From Candidatus Gastranaerophilales bacterium (GTDB lineage Bacteria; Cyanobacteriota; Vampirovibrionia; Gastranaerophilales; Gastranaerophilaceae), in assembly GCA_947632315.1 (NCBI GenBank), contig CANROV010000009.1, forward strand, positions 1 through 22,679: a stretch of DNA of 22,679 nt, in the 5' to 3' direction. This document shows positions 1-7,515 of this stretch, one piece after another. The notes beneath the pieces were generated by a model. It was not told the DNA's origin and did not search any database. It saw nothing but the letters and a program-made list of their open reading frames with translations. The position numbers and the translations under genes were made by a program. Numbering within the stretch: the stretch's first letter is position 1; every line of letters starts with the position of its first letter.

Positions 1-1144
1 TTGCTTTTACTTCAATGTTATAATTTGATTTTTCGGCAAGTTCGTTTGTATATTCATAATTTTTACCTATATCAGAATATATATCAGATATTTTTTTATC
101 TATTTCATCTCTATCAGGTACAGAATTTTTTATTCTGTCCTCAACTTTATGAATATCCAAATACTTAGTAAAAACTTTTAAGTTAAAATCATCAAAACTA
201 TTATTAATAACTAATAAATATCCTTCAAAGTGATAAACTGTTTTCCAAAATGGATTATCTAAATTCTTTATATCAAGCTGTTTAAACAGTTTTTTCATTT
301 GAAAGAAAAATTCTTTTCTGAAATTCTCCTGTAATAAAGTATAACGATGAAATAAATCATTGATTATCCATGCTTTTATTTTATCAAGAGAATCTTGCAA
401 AAATTCCTGTTCTTTTAATTTTTCATAAGTTAAAGATACCATAGGAATTCTATCTAATATTTTCTTATTAAATTGAAGCATGGTAGAATTTTTACGATTT
501 ATTCTGTAAATATAAAAATTTTCCCAAACGATTTGAATTCTTTTGGCTTTTAAAAGTGTACCGAAGAAAAACGGCATATCTTCATATATAAAACCTTCCG
601 GGAAAGTTTCTCCGGAATTTATCAAATATTTTCTTTTATAAATTTTATTCCATAAAACAACATTTATATTTAAAAGTTCCTGCTTTATATCACTTGCACA
701 AAAGACCTTATCTCCAATATACTCTAACGCCGATAAAGAATAATAATCAGAGAAAATAAATTTTTCATTTATGTCATCATATTCTCTGGCTTGACAAATA
801 GTAATATCAGTTTTATTTTTCTTTGCAGAATTATATAGTTTTTCATACATCTCAGGTTCAATATAATCATCAGAGTCAACAAATCCTATATATTCACCTT
901 GTGCTATTTCAATACCTCTATTTCTTGCATAGCCCTGTCCATGACGTTCATTAATATTTATTAATTTTATTCTGTTATCTCTTTTGATATATTCTTCCAC
1001 AATTTTACAAGAGTTATCTGAGGAAGCATCATTTATACAAATTACCTCAATATCTTCTAATGTTTGACTTAACACACTATCCATACATTGTTTTATATAT
1101 GGTTCGACATTATTAAATGGTATTATTACAGATACTTTTGGCAT
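1..1144 (-). CDS. Family 2 glycosyltransferase with C-terminal coiled-coil repeat (3' end beyond window)
   Basis: The frame is open from ATG at 1144 to the left edge (381 codons visible, no stop). Residues 1-115 form a GT2 (GT-A fold) nucleotide-sugar domain: start MPKVSVIIPF, the VDSDD metal/sugar-nucleotide motif at 89-93, and the acceptor-side YEDMPFF at 187-193, which contains the likely catalytic Glu-Asp (188-189). It probably transfers a sugar from an NDP-sugar to a cell-surface polymer or protein; the substrate cannot be told. After about residue 330 the sequence becomes charged and helical, with DKKISDIYSDIGKNYEYT at 349-366. This is the same repeat as in the two genes upstream. An AAGGAA-type ribosome-binding site precedes the ATG, 16 nt after the stop of the preceding gene, so it is third in an operon. 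Confidence 0.9.
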   Translation of the reverse strand, partial: MPKVSVIIPFNNVEPYIKQCMDSVLSQTLEDIEVICINDASSDNSCKIVEEYIKRDNRIKLININERHGQGYARNRGIEIAQGEYIGFVDSDDYIEPEMYEKLYNSAKKNKTDITICQAREYDDINEKFIFSDYYSLSALEYIGDKVFCASDIKQELLNINVVLWNKIYKRKYLINSGETFPEGFIYEDMPFFFGTLLKAKRIQIVWENFYIYRINRKNSTMLQFNKKILDRIPMVSLTYEKLKEQEFLQDSLDKIKAWIINDLFHRYTLLQENFRKEFFFQMKKLFKQLDIKNLDNPFWKTVYHFEGYLLVINNSFDDFNLKVFTKYLDIHKVEDRIKNSVPDRDEIDKKISDIYSDIGKNYEYTNELAEKSNYNIEVKA

Positions 1145-1160
1145 TTATTTCCTTTAATTT

Positions 1161-2312
1161 TTACTTCTTAGCTATAAACTTTTGATTTACTTCCTTATAC
1201 ATATTTGTTAGTTCTTGATAAAATTTAGAATTATTTTCATCCATCTGTTTATATATTTTTTCTAAGTTTTTTTTCATTAAAACTTCAAGTTCTTTAACAT
1301 TTAAAGATTCCTCAAAATCAAAATCAGATTTAATACTATTGGCTTGAATATTAGATTTTATAATATTTATTTTATTTTCAAAACTCTCAAGTGCCACATC
1401 AGTATAAGTACTAAGAGCTTCATATTTAAGCATTACTTCTTCTTTAAAATCTTCCATTTGTTTATTTAATGCTTTTATTTCATCTGCTATTAATTGTGCC
1501 GATTCTGTTTTGGCTTCCTGTGTTATTTTTTCAGTGTATTTGTAATTTGTATTTATTTCATCATAAATTTTATTTAATTCACAGCCTTTTTGATTTATCT
1601 CTGAATTTATATAATCATAAATCTGTGAAACTTGATTATTATATGCAGATTTAGTTTCTTCCATATATTTATATATCTCTGCTTTTAAACCATCGTTTGT
1701 TTTTTTATAATTTTCTACTTGAGAATAAACATACTTTTCAAGAGAATCACAGCGGTTAGTTATTTCATAATTCCTATTCCCCAAATTTTCAACACAATTC
1801 TTATAACATTTATCTATTTCTTCTTTTATATAATTTTCAAAATAACTTAACTTATCTTTAATAATTTCATTTTCTTTAACAATCGAATCCCGAATTAATT
1901 CTTTAATACCTAAAGTATTATCAACAAAAGATTTTTTATAAAGCGTACCAGATTTTAAAGCAAGTTCTGCTTTTTCAAAGTTAATTACTGAAGAATATTT
2001 TTCTTCTAAGTAATTTTCTTCTAAAACACTATCAGCTTCAACAGAACATACATAATACCCTGAAGCTATATCAATACCTTTTAAAACTGCAGATGTTAAT
2101 TCATTTTCTACGGGTAGACTGATACATATTATCCTTTTATCTTGTTTTGCAAGATTTATAACAATATTTTCAGATTCATCTTTTGAATTGTTATTGATTA
2201 ATATTATTTCTATATTTCTTATGCTTTGACTAATAATACTATTAATACAATTTTCAATAGTATCTTGTGAATTGTTATATACTATTATTACTGATATTAG
2301 AGGTTTTTTCAT
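1161..2312 (-). CDS. Degenerate GT2-like N-terminus fused to long coiled coil
   Basis: 383 aa. Residues 1-90 look like the first half of a GT2 domain (MKKPLISVIIVYNN, then IEIILINNNSKDES). Where the neighbouring intact GT2 has VDSDD, this one reads VEADS (91-95). The sequence then passes quickly to GTLYKKSF (122-129), which resembles the later acceptor-side segment, so the middle of the catalytic domain seems lost and no Glu-Asp motif remains. From about 140 to the end it is charged coiled coil, including KIYDEINTNYKYTEK (248-262), the repeat shared with both neighbours. The start overlaps the upstream GT8 stop as ATGA, and AGAGG lies about 7 nt before the ATG, so translation is probably coupled. 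I infer a non-catalytic or scaffold role; a weakly active enzyme is the alternative. Confidence 0.85.
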   Translation of the reverse strand: MKKPLISVIIVYNNSQDTIENCINSIISQSIRNIEIILINNNSKDESENIVINLAKQDKRIICISLPVENELTSAVLKGIDIASGYYVCSVEADSVLEENYLEEKYSSVINFEKAELALKSGTLYKKSFVDNTLGIKELIRDSIVKENEIIKDKLSYFENYIKEEIDKCYKNCVENLGNRNYEITNRCDSLEKYVYSQVENYKKTNDGLKAEIYKYMEETKSAYNNQVSQIYDYINSEINQKGCELNKIYDEINTNYKYTEKITQEAKTESAQLIADEIKALNKQMEDFKEEVMLKYEALSTYTDVALESFENKINIIKSNIQANSIKSDFDFEESLNVKELEVLMKKNLEKIYKQMDENNSKFYQELTNMYKEVNQKFIAKK

Positions 2313-4534
2313 TCCGTTACCTCTTTTCCGGGACTCTTTGTTTTAAGTTGGAAGATTTTCCCCTTGCTTTTTGATTCATAAATTTTATCAAATTTTTCCA
2401 ATCTTCTTTCCAGTTCAAGAAGTTTTTCTTCATAATGTATTCTCTGCTTATTTAATTTGTCCGCAAACAAACTTTCTAATTCATTAATTTTATTTTGATA
2501 ATATGTTTCCATAGAATCTAATTTTTTATTAAATTCATTTCCAAAATTATCTATTTCGTTATTCCGGGCTTTATTGTAAATATTTTGCTCTAAACTTTTT
2601 AAGTTATTTTCAACATAATTTATATAATTATTTACTGATGTAATTTTATTGTTAACCTGTTCTTCATTAATTTTATTATTACCAATCATTTCATTGATAA
2701 TCTTTATAGATTGTTCATTAATGTAAGTATATAATTCTTTAATTTGATTCCTGTTTTTATTTAATATTTCGTTTTTAAATTCTTCGGATTGGTTTTCAAT
2801 ATTCACAATTCTATAATTTAAACCGCTAACTTCATTTGTTATTAGATTGTTATAATCTTTTTTAATTGAATCTTTGTTATCATTATCTGCAATTTCATAT
2901 TTTATCTTTAATTCTTCATCAATAACATTAATGTATTTATATATTTCATTTGATTTATCCATTATTTTTTGTTCAAAAAAATTTTTAGCATCTTCTATTA
3001 ATTTTTCCGTGTATTTATAGTTTCTTGTAATTTCATCAAAACAAGCATTAACTTTTTCATCTCTTTTGTTCCTTTCGTGAATAGAGGCGTCAAATATTGC
3101 TTTATCAGTATATTTATAATTTTTAGATAAATCTTCATAAATTAAATTTAACTTATTATTAATATCCTGTCCTATTTCGTATTCCAGCTTTTCGGCAGTT
3201 TTATCCGCATATTCATAGTTTTTGGAAATTTCATCATAAACACTTTGGATTTTCTTATCCGTATCGATTTTTATAATCTCTTTAGCTTCTAATATATTCT
3301 TATCAATGTATTCATAGTTCTTTGATACTTCATCATAAACACTTTGAATTTTTTTATCCGTATCAATTTTTATAATCTCTTTAGCTTCTAATATATTCTT
3401 ATCAATGTATTCATAATTTTTTGATACTTCATCATAAACACTTTGGATTTTCTTATCCGTATCGATTTTTATAATCTCTTTAGTTTCTAATATATTCTTA
3501 TCAATGTATTCATAGTTCTTTGATACTTCTTCATAAACACTTTGGATTTTTTTATCCGTATCAATTTTTAAGTTTTCTTTTAAATCATTCAAAAGTTTAT
3601 TTGAATATTTATAACTTTTTTCAACTTCTGAATACAAGTCTGCTTTAGTAGCATTAGGGATTATATTAGTTTCATGTCCGCCGATATTATCTTTTAAGAA
3701 TTTACCATTACATAACTGTTTATACTCAAGTATTTTATTGCGCCAAGGCGTAAAAGAAAGATAATAATAATACTCATCATAAACGGGATGTTCAAAATGA
3801 ATAAGCCAAGGTTTAAATCTGCCCGACAAATGAAGGATTACACAATCTGCAAGTTTTTTAATATCAATATTTTCATAAAGGAAATATTGATAATTCCATT
3901 TTTCACCTAATTTTTTTATTTCATCAGCCAAAACACAATTTAATATATCCTGATCCTGCCATAATATATTATCTTTATTATTAAAGGCATAATTGAACAA
4001 ACGATTTTCCACGTCATTTTTGCGCCAATAATCAAGATTAATAAGCATAACACCGGCATTATAATATTTTTTTAGATTTAATCTTACAGCCTCTTTTTTT
4101 GATTCTACATCCAATACCATAGAAACAGCTGATTTCTCAATATCTGTTTCAAACAGTTCCTTTAAAGATTTTCTAACAATAACATCACAATCAAGGTATA
4201 ATATTTTATTTAATTTTTTAAAGATACTTGCTGATTTAAATCTAAAATATGTAGGCAAAGTAACATGATAATCGGAATATTTAATATCTTTATCTTTTAA
4301 TAACGGACAATTATTAAAATCTTCAGGGTTAATAGAAATGTATTCTATATTAAAGTTTTTAATATTTTTTAATAATTCAATATCAGATTTATCAGTTTTT
4401 GTTAATCCGCCATCAAGAATATAAAAATTAACTATGTCATTAACATCCGCATTTTTTATAATGGATGTTATTGAAACAGCCAATTGTTCAGCATATTTAG
4501 AATCTAAACTGTAACAAATATTATATTCCGACAT
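2309..4534 (-). CDS. GT8-family glycosyltransferase with seven 33-residue coiled-coil repeats
   Basis: 741 aa. Residues 1-275 are a GT8 (LgtC/GspA-type) retaining glycosyltransferase domain: the DxD metal site in YLDCDVIV (D115, D117), YNAGVMLINLDYW at 158-170, WQDQDILN at 192-199, and the C-terminal HLSGRFKPW at 235-243. The family usually transfers galactose or glucose from UDP-sugars onto surface glycans. From about 300 the protein is a long coiled coil. The motif K-N-Y-E/K-Y recurs with its first residue at 306, 339, 372, 405, 438, 471 and 504, always 33 residues apart; the units at 324-422 are nearly identical. The rest to 741 is irregular coiled coil. It is the first gene of the minus-strand operon. 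No signal peptide is visible, so it is probably cytoplasmic. Confidence 0.92.
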   Translation of the reverse strand: MSEYNICYSLDSKYAEQLAVSITSIIKNADVNDIVNFYILDGGLTKTDKSDIELLKNIKNFNIEYISINPEDFNNCPLLKDKDIKYSDYHVTLPTYFRFKSASIFKKLNKILYLDCDVIVRKSLKELFETDIEKSAVSMVLDVESKKEAVRLNLKKYYNAGVMLINLDYWRKNDVENRLFNYAFNNKDNILWQDQDILNCVLADEIKKLGEKWNYQYFLYENIDIKKLADCVILHLSGRFKPWLIHFEHPVYDEYYYYLSFTPWRNKILEYKQLCNGKFLKDNIGGHETNIIPNATKADLYSEVEKSYKYSNKLLNDLKENLKIDTDKKIQSVYEEVSKNYEYIDKNILETKEIIKIDTDKKIQSVYDEVSKNYEYIDKNILEAKEIIKIDTDKKIQSVYDEVSKNYEYIDKNILEAKEIIKIDTDKKIQSVYDEISKNYEYADKTAEKLEYEIGQDINNKLNLIYEDLSKNYKYTDKAIFDASIHERNKRDEKVNACFDEITRNYKYTEKLIEDAKNFFEQKIMDKSNEIYKYINVIDEELKIKYEIADNDNKDSIKKDYNNLITNEVSGLNYRIVNIENQSEEFKNEILNKNRNQIKELYTYINEQSIKIINEMIGNNKINEEQVNNKITSVNNYINYVENNLKSLEQNIYNKARNNEIDNFGNEFNKKLDSMETYYQNKINELESLFADKLNKQRIHYEEKLLELERRLEKFDKIYESKSKGKIFQLKTKSPGKEVTE
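3208..3573 (-). repeat. 99-bp near-identical tandem repeats inside the GT8 gene
   Basis: The string CACTTTG (plus strand) recurs at 3241, 3340, 3439 and 3538, exactly 99 bp apart. By hand alignment the copies at 3241 and 3439 differ at 2 of 99 positions, while the copy between them differs from the 3241 copy at 5. The fourth copy diverges after about 35 bp. The repeats encode the units beginning IDTDKKIQSVY. The outer copies being closer to each other than to the middle one suggests recent recombination or conversion. Confidence 0.93.
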
Positions 4535-4668
4535 AAATACTATCCCGTCTCTTACTTTATGATTTTACAATAATTAAAGAAAAAAAAATATATTTCTACT
4601 AAAATAATTAAAGTATTTTAAAAAAAGACCGATAAGAAAAAATAAAGGAACAAGGAACAGGTTAGTAA

Positions 4669-4983
4669 ATGGACACAATCGAGGATAAAGAATTAAAACA
4701 AGTAGGCTTAGAGCTTATGTTTATGACTCCGGAGAAATGCCAAAGGGAAGAAGGTATTTCTGCGGTTGAACTTTCTAAATCCTTAAATTTGCCCCTTGAA
4801 ACAGTTAAGAAAAAATTAAAAATACTTTTAGACAAAGAGATTATAAGAGTTTACGGGATTAATCCCAAATTATGGAAATTTGATGAATATAAATTTCAAA
4901 AAATGGATGAAGATGATGAAGTATACAGGCTTCTTTGCAATTTTGACGATGTAGATTTTGACAGATATTTTTCTTACAATTAA
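4669..4983 (+). CDS. Small winged-helix/HTH protein
   Basis: 104 aa, no signal peptide. Residues 29-60 read as a helix-turn-helix (ISAVELSKSLNLPLETVKKK then a recognition-like helix KILLDKEIIRVYG), followed by a wing-like strand and an acidic tail (DEDDE at 79-83). The layout resembles ArsR/MarR-type winged helices, but I do not recognise the family. AGGAAC lies upstream of the ATG. It is divergent from the glycosyltransferase operon across 134 bp, so it could regulate that operon; the position is the only support. It may also be a housekeeping regulator unrelated to it. Confidence 0.75.
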   Translation: MDTIEDKELKQVGLELMFMTPEKCQREEGISAVELSKSLNLPLETVKKKLKILLDKEIIRVYGINPKLWKFDEYKFQKMDEDDEVYRLLCNFDDVDFDRYFSYN

Positions 4984-5016
4984 ATTCAATTATTTTTTAA
5001 TAATTATTTATTAAAT

Positions 5017-5189
5017 TAATATTTTAAATAATCAAATAGGCAATTTGATATTTCAGTTCTAATTCACTAGCCTCAACTCATTGTTTCGTAACTCGCTTCG
5101 CTCAAACAGACGAAACTTTGCTATTGTTTCGGCAAAGTGAATTTACGAACTTCCATATATAATTGCCTATTTGATTATTTAAAATATTA
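5017..5189. repeat. Palindromic MITE-like element with 29-bp perfect terminal inverted repeats
   Basis: The arms 5017-5045 and 5161-5189 are exact reverse complements (outer end TAATATTTTAAATAATC, inner end GGCAATT). Pairing continues inward: GTTC 5056-5059 with GAAC 5147-5150, and AATTCAC 5061-5067 with GTGAATT 5137-5143. The core holds more hairpins, including GTTTCGT 5083-5089 with ACGAAAC 5110-5116. There is no coding capacity. The ends carry TA, which would fit a TA-targeting (IS630/mariner-type) transposase, but the flanks are too AT-rich to prove a target duplication. It could instead be a REP-like or bidirectional terminator structure. Confidence 0.75.
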
Positions 5190-5233
5190 TAAAATTAGTA
5201 ATTTTGCTTGAAGAAAAGGCGAAAAAGTTTCAT

Positions 5234-5419
5234 AAAAAAAACATACTGCAATAACAAGCCCTACACGAGTACGATTTTGTTACCTGTGAATGCTCCACAG
5301 GTGGGTAAGTGCCTTAACAAATCCGTTTCCTGCTGCAAGGCAGGTCTACTGCATTGTTATCAGAGTCTGCTTTCCCGATTAATAAAAATGTAGGAACAAA
5401 ATAAATACCCGTATAGAGC
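5234..5419 (-). ncRNA. Candidate structured small RNA (unknown family) ending in a U-tract
   Basis: The segment is visibly less AT-rich than its surroundings. On the minus strand, ACUCUGAUAACAA (5366-5354) pairs with UUGUUAUUGCAGU (5257-5245): 12 of 13 positions pair, with one C-C mismatch and two G-U wobbles that would be A-C mismatches on the other strand. Eight U residues follow (5241-5234). Inside are a hairpin CCUGC/GCAGG (5344-5340, 5333-5329), a stem of about 11 bp (5326-5315 with 5282-5271) and an apical hairpin CCUGUG/CACAGG (5301-5296, 5288-5283). UCCUACAU (5395-5388) can pair with GUGUAGGG (5266-5259) as a pseudoknot. The 5' end is inferred from the promoter at 5434-5426. Size and bubble-like fold recall 6S RNA, but I see no decisive 6S signature. 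Confidence 0.5.
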
Positions 5420-5425
5420 ATTTAT

Positions 5426-5434
5426 ATTATAACA
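5426..5434 (-). promoter_or_regulatory. Extended -10 promoter for the small RNA candidate
   Basis: The minus strand reads TGTTATAAT, an extended -10, starting 2 nt after the stop codon of the S41 peptidase gene. Transcription would begin near 5419. No good -35 is visible, which is tolerable for extended -10 promoters. Confidence 0.5.
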
Positions 5435-5436
5435 CT

Positions 5437-6492
5437 TTATTTCTCATTTTTCACTATCTCATCGGCTAATTTTAAAGCCTTATTCATAACTTCATCATCG
5501 GCATTTTTTTTATCTGCAATATATATATCAGGTTCAATGCCTTTATCAGAAATATCAACATCCGAAGGTAATATATATTTAGCTCCGGTTATCATTAACC
5601 CCGTTTTATTATGTAAAGGAATAATTTTTTGAATACTGTTTTTTCCATAAGTATTTTCGCCGATTAAAACCGCATTATGATTATATTTAAGGCTTCCTGC
5701 CAAAAGCTCCGCTGCTGACGCTGTTTTTTTATTTATTAATATTATTATGGCTTTATTTTTAAATATGTTATCATTATTGGCATACAAATTTAATTTTTTA
5801 TTACCCGGCAGAATTATATCAATTATTTTTTCATCATCAAGCATAAAATTAACCATCTCAATTGCATTTGATAATTTTCCGCCGTAATTATTTCTTAAAT
5901 CAATTATTAATACTTTTTTTTCATTAGTATTTTCAATTAATTTTTTAAAATCATCAATAGCTTTTTTTCCCATTATATTAATAATAGAGATTACAGCCTT
6001 ATCATCAGATTTTAAATCATAATTCATAGTATCAATCGGAATATCTTTTTTTTCAATTACCTTTGTTCCTAACTTACCATTCTTTTCTATATAAACAGTA
6101 ACTTCAGAATCAAGTATATTTTTTTGTTTTGAAAATGAAGAAGAAGTAAGAAATTTTGTATAAGGATCATTAAGACTAAATAACATAGAATCAATAGCAA
6201 TTTTAGCGTCATCAAAAGTTTTAATTTTACCGAGGTATCTTAACTTCCATTTCTGCCAATCCTGATGATTCATATCAGGGTATATATATTCATTACGAGC
6301 GCTTCTCCAGACACTAACAAAAAGACGTTCAGGTGCAATAATTTGGGCGGAATTAAATTTCCTGAATTGTTTAAATAAATTATCTGCAGTTTTTGACTGT
6401 AAAGGGCTGAAAAATAATAGAATAAAAATGGTTATTACAAATCCTAATACCAAACAAAATGTAATATCTTCAATGGTTATATCTTTTTTCAT
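5437..6492 (-). CDS. Membrane-anchored S41-family serine peptidase without a recognisable PDZ domain
   Basis: 351 aa from the ATG at 6492. A TTG at 6516 would add 8 residues, but it lies upstream of the TGTTATAAT box and is unlikely. One membrane helix near residues 11-30 puts the rest outside the cytoplasm. C-terminal processing peptidase features: DPYTKFL (109-115), IDLRNNYGG (197-205), KTASAAE with the expected nucleophile Ser259, and GENTYGKNS with the expected general base Lys284. In CtpA-type enzymes a PDZ domain follows the DPYTKFL region. Here about 50 residues separate it from the protease core and no GxGxxL-like PDZ loop is seen. It probably trims or degrades exported proteins. It is divergent from the metallophosphoesterase gene. 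Confidence 0.88.
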   Translation of the reverse strand: MKKDITIEDITFCLVLGFVITIFILLFFSPLQSKTADNLFKQFRKFNSAQIIAPERLFVSVWRSARNEYIYPDMNHQDWQKWKLRYLGKIKTFDDAKIAIDSMLFSLNDPYTKFLTSSSFSKQKNILDSEVTVYIEKNGKLGTKVIEKKDIPIDTMNYDLKSDDKAVISIINIMGKKAIDDFKKLIENTNEKKVLIIDLRNNYGGKLSNAIEMVNFMLDDEKIIDIILPGNKKLNLYANNDNIFKNKAIIILINKKTASAAELLAGSLKYNHNAVLIGENTYGKNSIQKIIPLHNKTGLMITGAKYILPSDVDISDKGIEPDIYIADKKNADDEVMNKALKLADEIVKNEK

Positions 6493-6498
6493 ATTTAC

Positions 6499-6507
6499 AT
6501 TATAACA
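6499..6507 (-). promoter_or_regulatory. Extended -10 promoter, S41 peptidase gene
   Basis: The minus strand reads TGTTATAAT, then 6 nt, then ATG at 6492. The expected start of transcription falls on or next to the ATG, and no Shine-Dalgarno sequence fits between, so the mRNA is probably leaderless. Confidence 0.6.
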
Positions 6508-6531
6508 TTTTTTCAATTATTTTTTTTTATT

Positions 6532-6540
6532 TGCTATAAT
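6532..6540 (+). promoter_or_regulatory. Extended -10 promoter, metallophosphoesterase gene
   Basis: TGCTATAAT ends 6 nt before the ATG at 6547, with no Shine-Dalgarno sequence. This is the same arrangement as the divergent peptidase promoter 25 bp away. A leaderless transcript is likely. Confidence 0.6.
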
Positions 6541-6546
6541 ATTTAT

Positions 6547-7494
6547 ATGAAAAAATTAATAAAAGATTGTTTATTTATATTTACAGTAGTAGTGGTAATG
6601 TTCTTTGTAAGTGACTTACCGTCATTTTCAGGGACTCTAAAATTTGTGCAGTTATCAGATATACACTATTCAACAGTCAGAGAAGATACAAGTTATAAAC
6701 TTCTTTCAAAGACCAAACCATTACTGGAAGATGCCATTTCACAAATTAACAGTGAAAAAAACATAAATTTTGTAATGATAACAGGTGACGGTATAGATAG
6801 GCCCACAAAAGATTCTATAGTGCAATTAACAGATTTATTAAATACCCTTAATTATCCGTGGTATTATGCTTTAGGCAATCATGACACGACCACGGACGGT
6901 TATTTAACTAAGCAAAAGATACTGGAAATAATAAAAGAAAAAAATCCGAATTATAAATTTAATTCTTTATATTATACATTCAAACCCAAAGCAGGATACA
7001 GAGTTATAGTTCTTGACGGAGCAAAGAATAAAGGTATTTCTTCTAACGGAAATATACCGAAAGAAGAACTTAACTGGCTTGATAATATATTATCAAAGTC
7101 AAAGAATGATGTAGTACTAATCTTTCTGCATTTTCCGCTATATCCTCCATATGATTCACCCAACCATAAAATTCTTAATGATGAAGAATTTAAGGCCGTA
7201 TTAACAAAATATCAAATGCCTATAGCTATTTTTTCAGGCCACTATCATATGGCAAAAATAACAAAAAGAGGAAATATACTTCATGTATCAAGTCCTTCTT
7301 TGGCAGGATATCCAAATGCCTTCAGAATTGTTAATATCAATAACAGAAGAAAAGATGTTGTTTTTAAGTTCGACTTTAAAGAAACAAGATTAAAAGAACT
7401 TCAGGCAAAAACTAAAATCTTAACTTTAGGCGGAGCAAGATATAAAGGCCGTGATAAAGATCAAAACCCAACTATTATTATTGACAAAAAATAA
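6547..7494 (+). CDS. Exported calcineurin-like metallophosphoesterase
   Basis: 315 aa. Residues 1-29 form a signal peptide or N-terminal anchor (hydrophobic FIFTVVVVMFFV). All metallophosphoesterase motifs are in order: D38-x-H40 (QLSDIH), G80-D81, GNHD 110-113, H195 (FLHFP) and GHYH 231-234. These bind a two-metal centre that hydrolyses phosphomonoesters or diesters. The compact single domain and export signal suggest a periplasmic or surface phosphatase or nucleotidase; the substrate is not evident. The first 21 residues after the 'GHYH' region carry the usual HVSSPSLAGYP strand. The TPR gene follows after 21 nt, so the two are probably co-transcribed. Confidence 0.9.
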   Translation: MKKLIKDCLFIFTVVVVMFFVSDLPSFSGTLKFVQLSDIHYSTVREDTSYKLLSKTKPLLEDAISQINSEKNINFVMITGDGIDRPTKDSIVQLTDLLNTLNYPWYYALGNHDTTTDGYLTKQKILEIIKEKNPNYKFNSLYYTFKPKAGYRVIVLDGAKNKGISSNGNIPKEELNWLDNILSKSKNDVVLIFLHFPLYPPYDSPNHKILNDEEFKAVLTKYQMPIAIFSGHYHMAKITKRGNILHVSSPSLAGYPNAFRIVNINNRRKDVVFKFDFKETRLKELQAKTKILTLGGARYKGRDKDQNPTIIIDKK

Positions 7495-7515
7495 AATAAT
7501 TCTTAAAAATAAATT

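Noticed and set aside
5208..5393. Open frame for a 61-residue plus-strand protein (basic, Cys-rich)
   Set aside because: It has a TTG start with no ribosome-binding site and lies opposite the RNA candidate, whose paired segments explain the base composition better.
5234..5419. Assigning the RNA candidate to 6S RNA outright
   Set aside because: Length and overall fold agree, but no conserved sequence signature is decisive and the small hairpin lies on the 5' strand of the bubble.
6493..6516. TTG start extending the S41 peptidase by eight residues
   Set aside because: It would put the start upstream of the -10 box, in a stretch that is probably not transcribed.
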